Positions 41,778 to 50,320 of a DNA stretch of 64,000 bases are shown piece after piece. Below the pieces are notes generated by a model. The model saw only the letters and a list, made by a program, of their open reading frames with translations. It did no database searches and was not told the DNA's origin. This stretch comes from a bacterium. Lineage in GTDB: Bacteria > Bacteroidota > Ignavibacteria > SZUA-365. The stretch is taken from positions 1 to 64,000 of the forward strand of contig JAHLLD010000009.1 of NCBI GenBank assembly GCA_020444325.1, in the 5' to 3' direction. Position numbers and translations under genes: made by a program. Position 1 is the first letter of the stretch; every line of letters begins with the position of its first letter.

Positions 41778-44700
41778 ATGGAACGATTCTATCTCACATA
41801 TCGAGGACCGATCGGCGTATTCATACTCCTGCTGCTCGCAGCCGGCGCATACGCACTCACGCAGATCAAGACGGGGTTGTTTCCCGACATCACCTTCCCA
41901 AAAATCAAGATCATCGCCGAGAGTGGTGAGCAACCGGTCGAAAACATGATGGTCACCGTGACCGTCCCCCTCGAGAATTCCGTGAAGCGTGTCGAGGATC
42001 TGCAGATGATCCGCAGCACGACGAGTCGGGGCAGCTGTGAAATTTCTGCCTTCCTGAACTGGGGCACGGACATCGATCTCGGAAAGCAGCGTGTTGAAGC
42101 GCAGATCGCTGCCATCCGCCAATCGCTGCCGCCGGGTGTCGTCACCACAGTTGAGAAGATGAATCCTTCCATCCTTCCAGTCATGGGATTTTCCCTGCAC
42201 GGTGCCGGACGCAGTGCGGTCGAGCTGCGCGAGCTGGCAGAATTCACGATCAAACCCATTCTCGCACGCATCGACGGAGTTTCCGATGTGGGCGTCAGTG
42301 GAGGGAAAATCAAGGAATACCAGTTGCTGCTCGATGAAAACCACATGAGCGACTACCGCATCACGCCAGCCGTGATCGCCGAGGTACTGGTACGTTCGAA
42401 CTTTATCGCATCCAACGGATTCACGGTTGACCACAACCGCATGTACCTTTCGCTTACCGATGCCGCGATTGATAATATTGAAGAACTGCGAAACACGGTG
42501 CTCGTTAGCACACCCCAGGGCAATGTCCATATTCGGGATATCGCAAAGGTGCAGGTGGGCGAACGGCGGGAGTATGTCCGCATCAACGCCAACGGCGAAA
42601 ATGTGCCACTGATCGCCGTACTCAAGCAGCCCAACGCCAATCTCATGGACGTAACACAGTCGGTACGCGACCGACTGGATGAGATCGCAGCAATTCTGCC
42701 TGCGGGCGTTCGCCTCGAGCCTTATTATGACCAGTCAGAATTCGTCCGTGGTGCTGTTGGCAGCCTGCGTGATGTGCTCTGGATCGGACTGCTTCTCGCG
42801 CTGTTCGTCACCGTCGCGTTTCTGCGCTCACTCAAGGCGAGTTCCGTAGTGCTGGTGACGATCCCGGTCACCCTTTCCCTTACATTGACAGTGCTGTACG
42901 CAGCCGGCTACACACTGAACATCATGACGATCGGAGCAATTGCTGCAGCGATCGGACTCGTCATTGATGACGCCATTGTTGTGGTAGAACAAATACACCG
43001 CACACACGAAGAGCATCCGGATGAAAGCGGCAGTCATCTCGTCGGACGCGGTGTTCGCTATCTTCTTCCAGCCATGATAGGATCATCACTCAGTACGATC
43101 GTTATCCTTCTCCCCTTTATGTTTATGAGCGGCGTGGCAGGAGCATATTTCAAGGTCATGACTGACACGATGATCATTGCTCTCCTCTGCTCCTTCCTCG
43201 TCACATGGATTGGATTGCCCGTCCTGTACCTCATGTTCTCTCGGGGTGCCAACGACGTGAAGAAGGTGGCGAAGACCATGCACAGGCAAACCTGGGTGGC
43301 CTTCTTTCTCCGAAGGCCGTGGATCGCACTGACGTTCTCGCTGTTGCTGCTTCTTTCCGGCATCTACGCGATGCGACTCCTGCCCAGCGGGTTCCTTCCG
43401 GAAATGGACGAAGGATCCATCGTACTCGATTTCAACAGTCCCCCCGGCACCTCGCTCGACGCCACCGACCGGATGCTCAGTGTCGTCGACCGTATTCTGC
43501 ACGAAATTCCGGAAGTGGATCATTACTCGCGTCGCACGGGCACACAGATGGGATTTTTCATCACCGAAGCGAATCGGGGCGACTACCTGATCCAGTTGCG
43601 TGACGACAGGAGCCGAAGCACCGAGGAGGTTTCGAACGATATCCGCCGCCGCATCCATGCAATGCTGCCTGTGCTGCAGGTCGATTTTGGCCAGGTGATC
43701 GGAGACATGCTCGGGGATCTGATGGCATCGGTACAACCAATCGAGGTGAAGCTCTTCGGTGACGATCACACACGACTTGTGGCGCTCGCTGACAGCGTGG
43801 CAAAACAGGTCGGCAGTGTTCCCGGTACGGCCGATGTTTTCAACGGCATCACCATTGCCGGGCCTGAACTGAGCATGGAGCCGGATATCAGCCGGCTGGC
43901 ACAGTACGGGATGAGTCCGAGTGATTTCCAGTACCAGATGCAAACCCGCATCGAAGGGTCGGTCATCGGCAGAATACGCGAAAAGAACCGCATGATCGAT
44001 ATCCGGATGCTGAACACAGGACCGGGCACATCGATAAGGGATCTACGGAGCGCCCGGCTGTTTCTGCCTGACGGACGTTTGAAGCCGATCGGGGAATTCG
44101 CCACCCAGCGATTGCGCAAAGGGGTCGCGGAGATTGACAGGGAAAATCTCAAACCGATGGTGGCGGTCACTGCCCGTCTGAATCAACGCTCACTTGGCGA
44201 CGTGCTCAAAGACATACAGTCGCGCCTCGCCCGCACGGTCGCACTGCCACCGGGATACCAGATTGAGTATGGTGGTGCATACGCCGAGCAGCAGCAGGCG
44301 TTCGGGGAATTGCTCATCATTCTGCTTCTCGCGCTGCTCCTGGTGTTCATCGTGATCCTTGTGCTGTTTCACAGCATCCGCGTATCGCTCGTCATCATCA
44401 CGCTGGCGCTCCTGGGTACAGCGGGGAGCATCCTGGCCTTGTTCGTAACAGGGACGGCACTCAATGTCGGGAGTTACACGGGGATCATCATGATCATCGG
44501 CATCATCGGTGAGAATGCCATTTTCACATACCAGCAGTATCGAAGCATGCGCGAAAAAGGCGTGGGCCGTGATGATGCGCTTATTTACTCGATATCGACC
44601 AGGCTTCGGCCCAAACTCATGACCGCGCTCGGTGCGATTGCAGCACTGTCTCCGCTCGCCCTGGGCATTGGAACAGGCGCGCAGATGCATCAGCCGCTGG

Positions 44701-44789
44701 CCATAGCCATAATCGGTGGTCTTCTTACGGCCCTTCCACTGCTGCTCATCGTGCTTCCTACCGCCCTCCATCTGACGGAAACCTCCTGA
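41778..44789 (+). CDS. RND-family efflux permease
   Basis: 1003 residues with the twelve-helix, two-loop AcrB architecture. Key features: N-terminal FYLTYRGPIGVFILLLLAAG, TM4 proton-relay motif AIGLVIDDAIVVVEQIHR, GFLPEMDEGSIVLD in the second half, and IIMIIGIIGENAIF in TM10. It expels substrates using the proton gradient with the adjacent adaptor and TolC protein. The clustering with a CusRS-like pair suggests inducible export, but metal-specific Met/His clusters of CusA were not recognised. This completes an 8-kb island bounded by 237-bp direct repeats. Confidence 0.93.
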   Translation: MERFYLTYRGPIGVFILLLLAAGAYALTQIKTGLFPDITFPKIKIIAESGEQPVENMMVTVTVPLENSVKRVEDLQMIRSTTSRGSCEISAFLNWGTDIDLGKQRVEAQIAAIRQSLPPGVVTTVEKMNPSILPVMGFSLHGAGRSAVELRELAEFTIKPILARIDGVSDVGVSGGKIKEYQLLLDENHMSDYRITPAVIAEVLVRSNFIASNGFTVDHNRMYLSLTDAAIDNIEELRNTVLVSTPQGNVHIRDIAKVQVGERREYVRINANGENVPLIAVLKQPNANLMDVTQSVRDRLDEIAAILPAGVRLEPYYDQSEFVRGAVGSLRDVLWIGLLLALFVTVAFLRSLKASSVVLVTIPVTLSLTLTVLYAAGYTLNIMTIGAIAAAIGLVIDDAIVVVEQIHRTHEEHPDESGSHLVGRGVRYLLPAMIGSSLSTIVILLPFMFMSGVAGAYFKVMTDTMIIALLCSFLVTWIGLPVLYLMFSRGANDVKKVAKTMHRQTWVAFFLRRPWIALTFSLLLLLSGIYAMRLLPSGFLPEMDEGSIVLDFNSPPGTSLDATDRMLSVVDRILHEIPEVDHYSRRTGTQMGFFITEANRGDYLIQLRDDRSRSTEEVSNDIRRRIHAMLPVLQVDFGQVIGDMLGDLMASVQPIEVKLFGDDHTRLVALADSVAKQVGSVPGTADVFNGITIAGPELSMEPDISRLAQYGMSPSDFQYQMQTRIEGSVIGRIREKNRMIDIRMLNTGPGTSIRDLRSARLFLPDGRLKPIGEFATQRLRKGVAEIDRENLKPMVAVTARLNQRSLGDVLKDIQSRLARTVALPPGYQIEYGGAYAEQQQAFGELLIILLLALLLVFIVILVLFHSIRVSLVIITLALLGTAGSILALFVTGTALNVGSYTGIIMIIGIIGENAIFTYQQYRSMREKGVGRDDALIYSISTRLRPKLMTALGAIAALSPLALGIGTGAQMHQPLAIAIIGGLLTALPLLLIVLPTALHLTETS

Positions 44790-44841
44790 TCATCGAGCGG
44801 GCAATCCCGCACAAAAGCGTGCATTCTACCGGGAGCATCAG

Positions 44842-45078
44842 TTGACTAACCTGCTCCCTTCTAGTCAAGTCCACCGGAAATTCGTCTGATTCCCGAGACA
44901 GATTCCGGCGTAAGTGCTTGAAATTATTCGATAAACTCCAAAAAACGCGCTATTTCCTAAGTCTGGCGCGTATGCCAATTTCGCCACATTCGCATGTGGA
45001 TAACCGATTGCATCAAATGCGATGCAAAAGGTCAATCCTAGCTAGGTAAAATTCGGGATTTTCGGGCGGGGACAAAAG
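44842..45078. repeat. ~237-bp direct repeat, right copy, containing a tRNA-Leu half
   Basis: Same order as the left copy: TTGACTAA/TAGTCAA hairpin, GAGACAGATTCCGGCG, tRNA-Leu 5' half at 44955-44994 (one mismatch), TTGCATC/GATGCAA hairpin, CCTAGCTAGGTAAA, GGGGACAAAAG. It lies 52 bases downstream of the RND gene. The rest of the 44790-45180 gap holds the IS-like repeat and nothing else recognised. Confidence 0.9.
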
Positions 45079-45115
45079 AACCTGGTTCCCTCTGCCCGGC
45101 GACCAAGGAGGCAGC

Positions 45116-45155
45116 TGCGTCCAATTGCAAGTTTTCGATGCGTCTAATTGCAATT
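45116..45155 (+). repeat. 23-nt tandem repeat, second site
   Basis: TGCGTCCAATTGCAAGTTT and TGCGTCTAATTGCAATTT, 23 bases apart, matching 36816-36855. Confidence 0.5.
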
Positions 45156-45180
45156 TAATACTGCGTTCAACCGGTCCCAT

Positions 45181-45855
45181 TCACCACGGATCCGAAATCC
45201 CTTCATAGATCTCCCGCAGCTGTGCCCGTGTGGGATTGTGGTAGTATGCACCCTTGCCATAGTTTGCGGCAGTGATGAGATCGGTCGCATCGACGTGTTT
45301 TCCGAAACTCAGCACGTAGATGCGGACGCTGTCCCGCAGGGCGAGTCCGACGCATTCGGGTAGAGTCGCCTTGGAGCCATATTCGAATCCGTCTGTCATC
45401 AGGATTACTGCTTTTGAGGGACGAATGGCGATGCTGTGTACTTCCCGGATCGTTCCGTACAGCGCGTCCCAGATCACCGCTCCGTGACTGAAGGGGTATC
45501 CGTTCTCGAGATGACTCAACAACAGGGAAGTGTCGTGCGTCATGATCTGCCGAAACATGGCGTACCTGTGAAACCAGGCAATGGTTGCCTCGTCCATCTC
45601 ACCGTCCATCATGCCGATAAAATCCCGTGTCGCTTTCTCCATCAACGATGCCGGCGTCGGATCCCACATATTCATCGTTGTAGAGATTTGCGAGATGAGT
45701 CCCACGGAGATCGGGTGGGGATCTGGCTTATCATTCACCGGGTTGGTATCATCAGAGCAGGCTGGTACAAAGATGACCAGCAGTGTGGCACTGATGACTG
45801 AGCCCAGGAGACGCAGCGAAGTTCGCGCGCTGCCATGATGCTTTTTCCTGTCCAT
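45181..45855 (-). CDS. Lipoprotein with a degenerate von Willebrand factor A domain
   Basis: 224 residues from the ATG at 45855; a start 19 codons earlier is possible. The leader LLVIFVPACSDD carries a lipobox. The mature part follows a VWA fold: first strand ISVGLISQISTTMNMW, then AVILMTDGFEYGS (second MIDAS Asp retained), RIYVLSFGKHVDATDLI and a final helix THE-like segment REIYEGI. The canonical DxSxS of the first MIDAS loop reads QISTT here, so divalent-metal binding is doubtful. It lies next to the right end of the efflux island and is divergent from the TetR gene. Confidence 0.68.
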   Translation of the reverse strand: MDRKKHHGSARTSLRLLGSVISATLLVIFVPACSDDTNPVNDKPDPHPISVGLISQISTTMNMWDPTPASLMEKATRDFIGMMDGEMDEATIAWFHRYAMFRQIMTHDTSLLLSHLENGYPFSHGAVIWDALYGTIREVHSIAIRPSKAVILMTDGFEYGSKATLPECVGLALRDSVRIYVLSFGKHVDATDLITAANYGKGAYYHNPTRAQLREIYEGISDPW

Positions 45856-46021
45856 TCCTGCCTCCGATGATGCGATGGAATCTCTGGGACCCCGGCATTC
45901 TGCGGAATTCATTGGAAAGATTCAACCCACGCGGATGGTCTTGCCCGTCAATGGAATAATTCAGACGTTTGTATGATTTTATTGCTCGTGATCACCAATC
46001 GGCATCCAAGATCCAGAACAG

Positions 46022-46651
46022 ATGAAAAGCACGAGGGAAAAGATTCTTGATACCGCTGAGCGTTGTTTTGCCCGGCAGGGAATTGCCTCTGCATCCGTGC
46101 GCAGCATCGTCGATCAGGCAAGGGTCAACCTCGGTGCAATCACCTATCATTTCGGGTCAAAAGACAATCTGGTGATGGAAATCTTCCAGCGGCGCATGCT
46201 TCCCATGACGAAAGAGCGACTCGATATGCTTCGCCGGGCCCGGGAGGCGTGCGGAGATGCTCCCATCCCGCTCCGCAGAGTGATCGAAGCGATCGTCATT
46301 CCTCAGTACCGGCTCACCAGCCGCTTTCCGCAGTTCATCGCATTCCTCGTGCACATGAAGAATTATCCGAATGCGAAGTTCATGAAGCTGATCAACGACG
46401 ATTTCAACAACCTGTACGAAGAGATCCATCACGCCCTGCGCAACGCTCTTCCTCCGATGTCCGACACAGAGTTTTTTCTGAAGCTGCACTTTGTCATTCA
46501 TATGATGGACATCATTCCCAAAAACGATTATCAGCTCAGGCGGCTCCTCCCCGGCCAGCTGAGCGGTGAGGAGATCACTGACGTCCTCATGGCCTTCCTC
46601 GAAGGGGGACTCACGAATCGCGCACTACATACACTCTCCAACGAAACGTAA
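46022..46651 (+). CDS. TetR-family transcriptional regulator
   Basis: 209 residues. The N-terminal helix-turn-helix is classical: REKILDTAERCFARQGIASASVRSI then NLGAITYHFGSKDNLVMEIFQRR. The C-terminal ligand-binding domain is helical with LTSRFPQFIAFLVHMKNYP. It begins a probable operon with a nitroreductase (start ten bases downstream) and a DUF169 protein, which it may autoregulate; divergent transcription from the VWA-like gene leaves a ~166-base control region. Confidence 0.93.
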   Translation: MKSTREKILDTAERCFARQGIASASVRSIVDQARVNLGAITYHFGSKDNLVMEIFQRRMLPMTKERLDMLRRAREACGDAPIPLRRVIEAIVIPQYRLTSRFPQFIAFLVHMKNYPNAKFMKLINDDFNNLYEEIHHALRNALPPMSDTEFFLKLHFVIHMMDIIPKNDYQLRRLLPGQLSGEEITDVLMAFLEGGLTNRALHTLSNET

Positions 46652-46661
46652 AAGGTGTAAC

Positions 46662-47225
46662 ATGAATATTCTCGATCACATCAAGTCGCGCAGAACAATT
46701 CGGAATTTCAAATCCGACCCCATCCCTCAGCCGGTTCTGGATGAAATCTTCGAAGCTGCCATGTGGGCGCCGTCGCCGGCAAATTCACAGCCGTGGGATT
46801 TTTACGTGGTCGGACCGGAGGCGAGAGGGAAAATCCTTCCCCTGCTTCAGGCGAAGGCGAAAGAGTTCTACGCCGATCCCAATCTTCCCGAACCGAAGCG
46901 CAGGGCACTGGAAGCGCTGTCGGAGGATTTTGGCGGTGCGCCGTACATGGTGGCTGTGGTCAGTCGGGTTGGACACGAACCCATGGAGCAGATTGAGTAC
47001 CCTCTCAGCGCTGCGGCAGCCGTGCAGAACCTCTGCCTCGCGGCGTCGGCGCATGACGTCGGATCGATCTGGCTCTCCGTGGGTGCCGCACCACCGGTGA
47101 GGCAATTCCTCGGCATCGAAGAAGGCGCATCGATGGTTGCCCTCCTCGCACTCGGCTATCCGGAAGTGATCCCGCCCGCATTGCCGCGCGACGACTACCG
47201 CACCCACATGAAACAGGTACCCTGA
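46662..47225 (+). CDS. Nitroreductase-family flavoprotein
   Basis: 187 residues from the ATG at 46662. Typical FMN-dependent nitroreductase features: IKSRRTIRNFKSDPIP (phosphate-binding Arg-rich start), AAMWAPSPANSQPWDFYVV, AAAAVQNLCLAASAHDVGSIW and a terminal LLALGYPEVIP. Members reduce nitro compounds, quinones or flavins with NAD(P)H and form homodimers in the cytoplasm. It follows the TetR gene by ten bases and precedes a DUF169 gene by 25 bases with AAGGAG upstream of the latter, so the three are likely co-expressed. Confidence 0.92.
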   Translation: MNILDHIKSRRTIRNFKSDPIPQPVLDEIFEAAMWAPSPANSQPWDFYVVGPEARGKILPLLQAKAKEFYADPNLPEPKRRALEALSEDFGGAPYMVAVVSRVGHEPMEQIEYPLSAAAAVQNLCLAASAHDVGSIWLSVGAAPPVRQFLGIEEGASMVALLALGYPEVIPPALPRDDYRTHMKQVP

Positions 47226-47250
47226 AAAGAGTAAAAAAGGAGATTGCTGC

Positions 47251-47997
47251 ATGTCTCACCGTCTCACCGAAGCCCTGGGATTGAAGTACACCCCCCTGGC
47301 GATCCTGTTGACCGACACCAGACCGGAAAAGGCCGCCCAGTTCAAGGAAGGCAGCTGGGGTTGCGTGGCTTCCATGCTGCAGGCCGCCAGTGAAGGCAAG
47401 ACCGTCGTCTTCGACCGTAAAACCAGCGGTTGTCCCAGTGGGGGGACCGGACTCGGTTTCGGAAACTGCTATACCGGTTTCCCGATCGACCGGCTGCTCT
47501 CAACCGGTGGAAAAGCCGACCTTGGTAACGGACAGGTTTTTGACATGGGTGAGGGAGAGCGTTTTTTCGACAGTCCCGAAGCAGCTGCCCGGTGGGCGGA
47601 CGCTCTCCCCTATCGCGACGTCCCCACCGAATACATCGTCTGCAAACCGCTCGATCAGGTCGCAGAGGATGAAGAGGTTTCGCTCATCATGATGTTCGTC
47701 AATCCCGACCAGCTCTCGGCGATGGTAACCCTTGCCGGCTTTCACCGGGGCACCATCGATGCGACAGTGGCACCCTGGGGCGCGGCATGCCAGTCCGTCA
47801 TGTTCGCGCATGCGGAATCCGAACGCGATACGCCACGCGGCGTGATCGGTTTTTTCGACATCTCACAACGCAGCAAAATCGGCATGGAGATGCTCTCCTA
47901 CACAGTCCCGTACGCCATGTACCGCGAGATGGAAGCCAGCGTTGACGACAGCTTCCTGCGCACGCACATCTGGGAGAAACTGCGCGAACGCTGGTAG
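47251..47997 (+). CDS. DUF169-family protein
   Basis: 248 residues matching the DUF169 family: LGLKYTPLAILLTDTRPE at the N-terminus, EGSWGCVASMLQAASEGKT, the conserved CPSGGTGLGFGNCYTGF block with Cys pairs, and SVMFAHAESERDTPRGVIGF. The function of DUF169 is unknown; its conserved cysteines suggest metal or cofactor binding. It is the last gene of the TetR-nitroreductase run and faces the qNOR remnant. Confidence 0.86.
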   Translation: MSHRLTEALGLKYTPLAILLTDTRPEKAAQFKEGSWGCVASMLQAASEGKTVVFDRKTSGCPSGGTGLGFGNCYTGFPIDRLLSTGGKADLGNGQVFDMGEGERFFDSPEAAARWADALPYRDVPTEYIVCKPLDQVAEDEEVSLIMMFVNPDQLSAMVTLAGFHRGTIDATVAPWGAACQSVMFAHAESERDTPRGVIGFFDISQRSKIGMEMLSYTVPYAMYREMEASVDDSFLRTHIWEKLRERW

Positions 47998-48029
47998 CTA
48001 ACCGTGCTCCCGGTGCATAGTGCCGGTGA

Positions 48030-48449
48030 TTATTCGGTCCTGGCTTTTGCTGCAGATTTATTTCTCACTGTGAGGGTCAGCACGAACCATCCACGTGCGA
48101 GCGTACCAATCGTAAAGACGGTATCGCCGACCACGCGCAGCCAACGAAGAGTTTCCATATGCGGAAGCTGCATAAATTCCGCAGAGAGTGCGTACCACAT
48201 TCCATGGTTCACACTGGCGACGGTCTGCAGCAGACCAATCGGCAACAAGCTGATCAGCACCATGAGCAGCAGGGCGATGAACAGGAAGTTCACGCCGGCA
48301 CGTTGAAATGCAGGATCCCTGCCGAGGCGTGATGGTCCGATATACAATCCGGTGGCCAGCCAAGCCGCTGCGATCCAGAATATGGCGAGCTGGGCAGGCC
48401 ATGTTCGCGTCACGGAGTATAGATGCGGCGACATTCTGATAGCATCCAT
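48030..48449 (-). pseudogene. C-terminal remnant of a quinol-dependent nitric-oxide reductase (qNor/NorB)
   Basis: 139 residues that align with only the last part of the ~760-residue qNor: LLPIGLLQTVASVNHGMWYA, SAEFMQLPHMETLRWLR and VVGDTVFTIGTLARGWFVL are hallmark end sequences of that oxidase. The catalytic helices with haem and non-haem iron ligands are missing. Upstream, the sequence does not continue the family in any frame seen. I read it as a truncated gene; a small unrelated membrane protein is less likely given the strong motif match. Confidence 0.78.
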
Positions 48450-48490
48450 CCACGAGGTGAGCGGCCTTACAGCTGATCACACCTGCGAAC

Positions 48491-48523
48491 GGCACCATCA
48501 CAGGATGCGACCTTGATGGTGCC
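48491..48523. repeat. Perfect inverted repeat GGCACCATCA/TGATGGTGCC
   Basis: 10-bp arms, 13-base loop, between the qNor remnant and the PAS kinase promoter. There is no T-run on either side, so it is more likely an operator-like site or relic than a terminator. Confidence 0.6.
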
Positions 48524-48532
48524 GTTTCGGGA

Positions 48533-48561
48533 TTGACACTTCGGGAAAAAATTCCTACCAT
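48533..48561 (+). promoter_or_regulatory. Candidate promoter of the PAS histidine kinase gene
   Basis: TTGACA, 17-base spacer, TACCAT, about 110 bases before the start codon. The -35 hexamer is a perfect match. Confidence 0.5.
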
Positions 48562-48673
48562 GCAGTAGTCATCATCCACAATTAATCCAACGGAACAGAC
48601 GTCCCACCATGTGCGTGCAGGACGCGAATGTGCGTGTCTTCAATGGTGTGTCTGCCATCTACAGGAGGATGCG

Positions 48674-50293
48674 ATGTTGGCCCGAGGCGGAAACAATCAG
48701 TCAGAGCTGGAACAGCTCGCAGCACGGACAGTACGGGATACCGAGGAACGGTTCCGGGTGGTGTTCGAATCTACCAACGATGCGATATTCCTCCTTACCG
48801 AAGGAGGCTTCTTCGACTGCAATCCGAAGGCGCGTGAAATGTTCGGCATCCCGTCGCATGAAGAAATCACGCGCATACATCCTGCGGACATCTCACCCGT
48901 CACGCAGCCGGATGGACGTCCATCAATGGAAGCTGCCCTCGCTCATATCACACGCGCACTCGCTGAAGGGAAAGATAGTTTTGAATGGGTGCACCGGAGA
49001 AGAAACGGTGAGGACTTCCCCGCCGATGTCCTCCTTTCGTCATTTGAATTCGGGGGACGGCGGGTACTACAGGCGACCGTCCGCGACATCACCGCCCAGA
49101 AGGCGGCCGAGGATGCGCTTCGGCAGAAAACCGATGAGCTCGATCGTTTCTTCAACCTCGCACTCGATCTTCTGTGCATTGCTGATACGGATGGCTATTT
49201 CCGCCACCTGAATAAAACATGGGAAACAACACTGGGATATTCCCTTGATGAACTGGAGGGAAGGCTGTTTCTCGACTTCATTCATCCCGACGATCTACAG
49301 CCTACACTCGAGGCAATCGCCAAACTTTCAGACCAGGTGCCCGTCATCGGTTTCACTAATCGCTATCGATGCAAGGATGGCAGCTACCGGTGGATAGAAT
49401 GGCGCTCGGCACCGTCGGGCAAACAGATCTATGCGGCCGCTCGCGACATCACTCCCCATATCGAGGCCGCTGAGAAACTGCGAGAGATGAATGAAACGCT
49501 GGACCATCGAGTGTATGAACGTACGCTGGAACTGCAGGAGAGCAAGGCGCGGCTCCGTCAGCTGAATACTGAGCTCGAGCAGCGTGTGCAGGAACGCACC
49601 GCTTCCCTTGAGGCGGCGAATCGCGAACTGGAGGCGTTCAGCTATTCGGTTTCGCATGACCTGCGCGCACCGTTGCGTCATATCAGCGGATTTGTAGAGC
49701 TGCTTCAGAAGAACGCACAGAACTGGCTCGATGAAAAAAGTAAGCGCTGGCTGCGGCTGGTCACAGAATCCACCAGGGAAATGGGCAAGCTGATCGACGA
49801 CCTCCTTGTTTTTTCCCGTATGGGAAGGACGGAGCTTCTCCATACAGATTGCGACCTCTATGGCATCACGGCGGAGATCATTCACGGTTTCGAGCAGGTC
49901 TGCATTGATCGCCATGTCGAATGGATGCTTCCCGACCTGCCGACGGTGCGCGGCGATCCGTCCATGCTTCGTCTCGTCATGGTCAACCTGCTCGGGAACG
50001 CCCTGAAATACTCGCGAACCCGCGATCCGGCCCGCATAGAAATCTCATGTACTGAGACAGAAGAGGAATGGATCATCTCGATACAAGACAATGGCGTGGG
50101 TTTTGACATGCGCTATGTCGATAAGCTCTTCGGCGTGTTCCAGCGGCTGCATTCAAGCAAGGAATATGAAGGAACAGGAATCGGTCTCGCCAATGTGCAG
50201 CGCATCATCACGCGGCATCGGGGGCGCGTTTGGGCCGAGGGTGCCGTGGACGAAGGCGCTACATTCCATTTCACCCTCCCACGAAAGCAATGA
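48674..50293 (+). CDS. PAS-PAS sensor histidine kinase
   Basis: 539 residues from the ATG at 48674, preceded by AGGAGG at good distance; longer frames upstream lack this signal. No transmembrane helix, so cytoplasmic. First PAS domain ~20-140 (RFRVVFESTNDAIFLLTEGG), second ~155-275 (LALDLLCIADTDGYFRHLN), then a coiled coil (~285-335). The HisKA box is FSYSVSHDLRAPLRHISG, followed by a HATPase with NLLGNALKYS, DNGVGFDMRY and GTGIGLANVQRI, most like phytochrome-type kinases. Two receiver proteins follow 27 and 27 bases downstream, a set resembling phytochrome/Rcp cassettes but without a chromophore domain. Confidence 0.93.
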   Translation: MLARGGNNQSELEQLAARTVRDTEERFRVVFESTNDAIFLLTEGGFFDCNPKAREMFGIPSHEEITRIHPADISPVTQPDGRPSMEAALAHITRALAEGKDSFEWVHRRRNGEDFPADVLLSSFEFGGRRVLQATVRDITAQKAAEDALRQKTDELDRFFNLALDLLCIADTDGYFRHLNKTWETTLGYSLDELEGRLFLDFIHPDDLQPTLEAIAKLSDQVPVIGFTNRYRCKDGSYRWIEWRSAPSGKQIYAAARDITPHIEAAEKLREMNETLDHRVYERTLELQESKARLRQLNTELEQRVQERTASLEAANRELEAFSYSVSHDLRAPLRHISGFVELLQKNAQNWLDEKSKRWLRLVTESTREMGKLIDDLLVFSRMGRTELLHTDCDLYGITAEIIHGFEQVCIDRHVEWMLPDLPTVRGDPSMLRLVMVNLLGNALKYSRTRDPARIEISCTETEEEWIISIQDNGVGFDMRYVDKLFGVFQRLHSSKEYEGTGIGLANVQRIITRHRGRVWAEGAVDEGATFHFTLPRKQ

Positions 50294-50320
50294 GGCGTAC
50301 ACCAGCTGGAGGACATTGCA

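Noticed and set aside
44799..44812. GCGGG-CAAT-CCCGC hairpin after the RND gene as a terminator
   Set aside because: The stem is only 5 bp and no T-run follows.
33232..45180. Integrase or transposase gene within the accessory segment
   Set aside because: All frames were considered and none shows recombinase motifs; mobility is inferred from repeats only.
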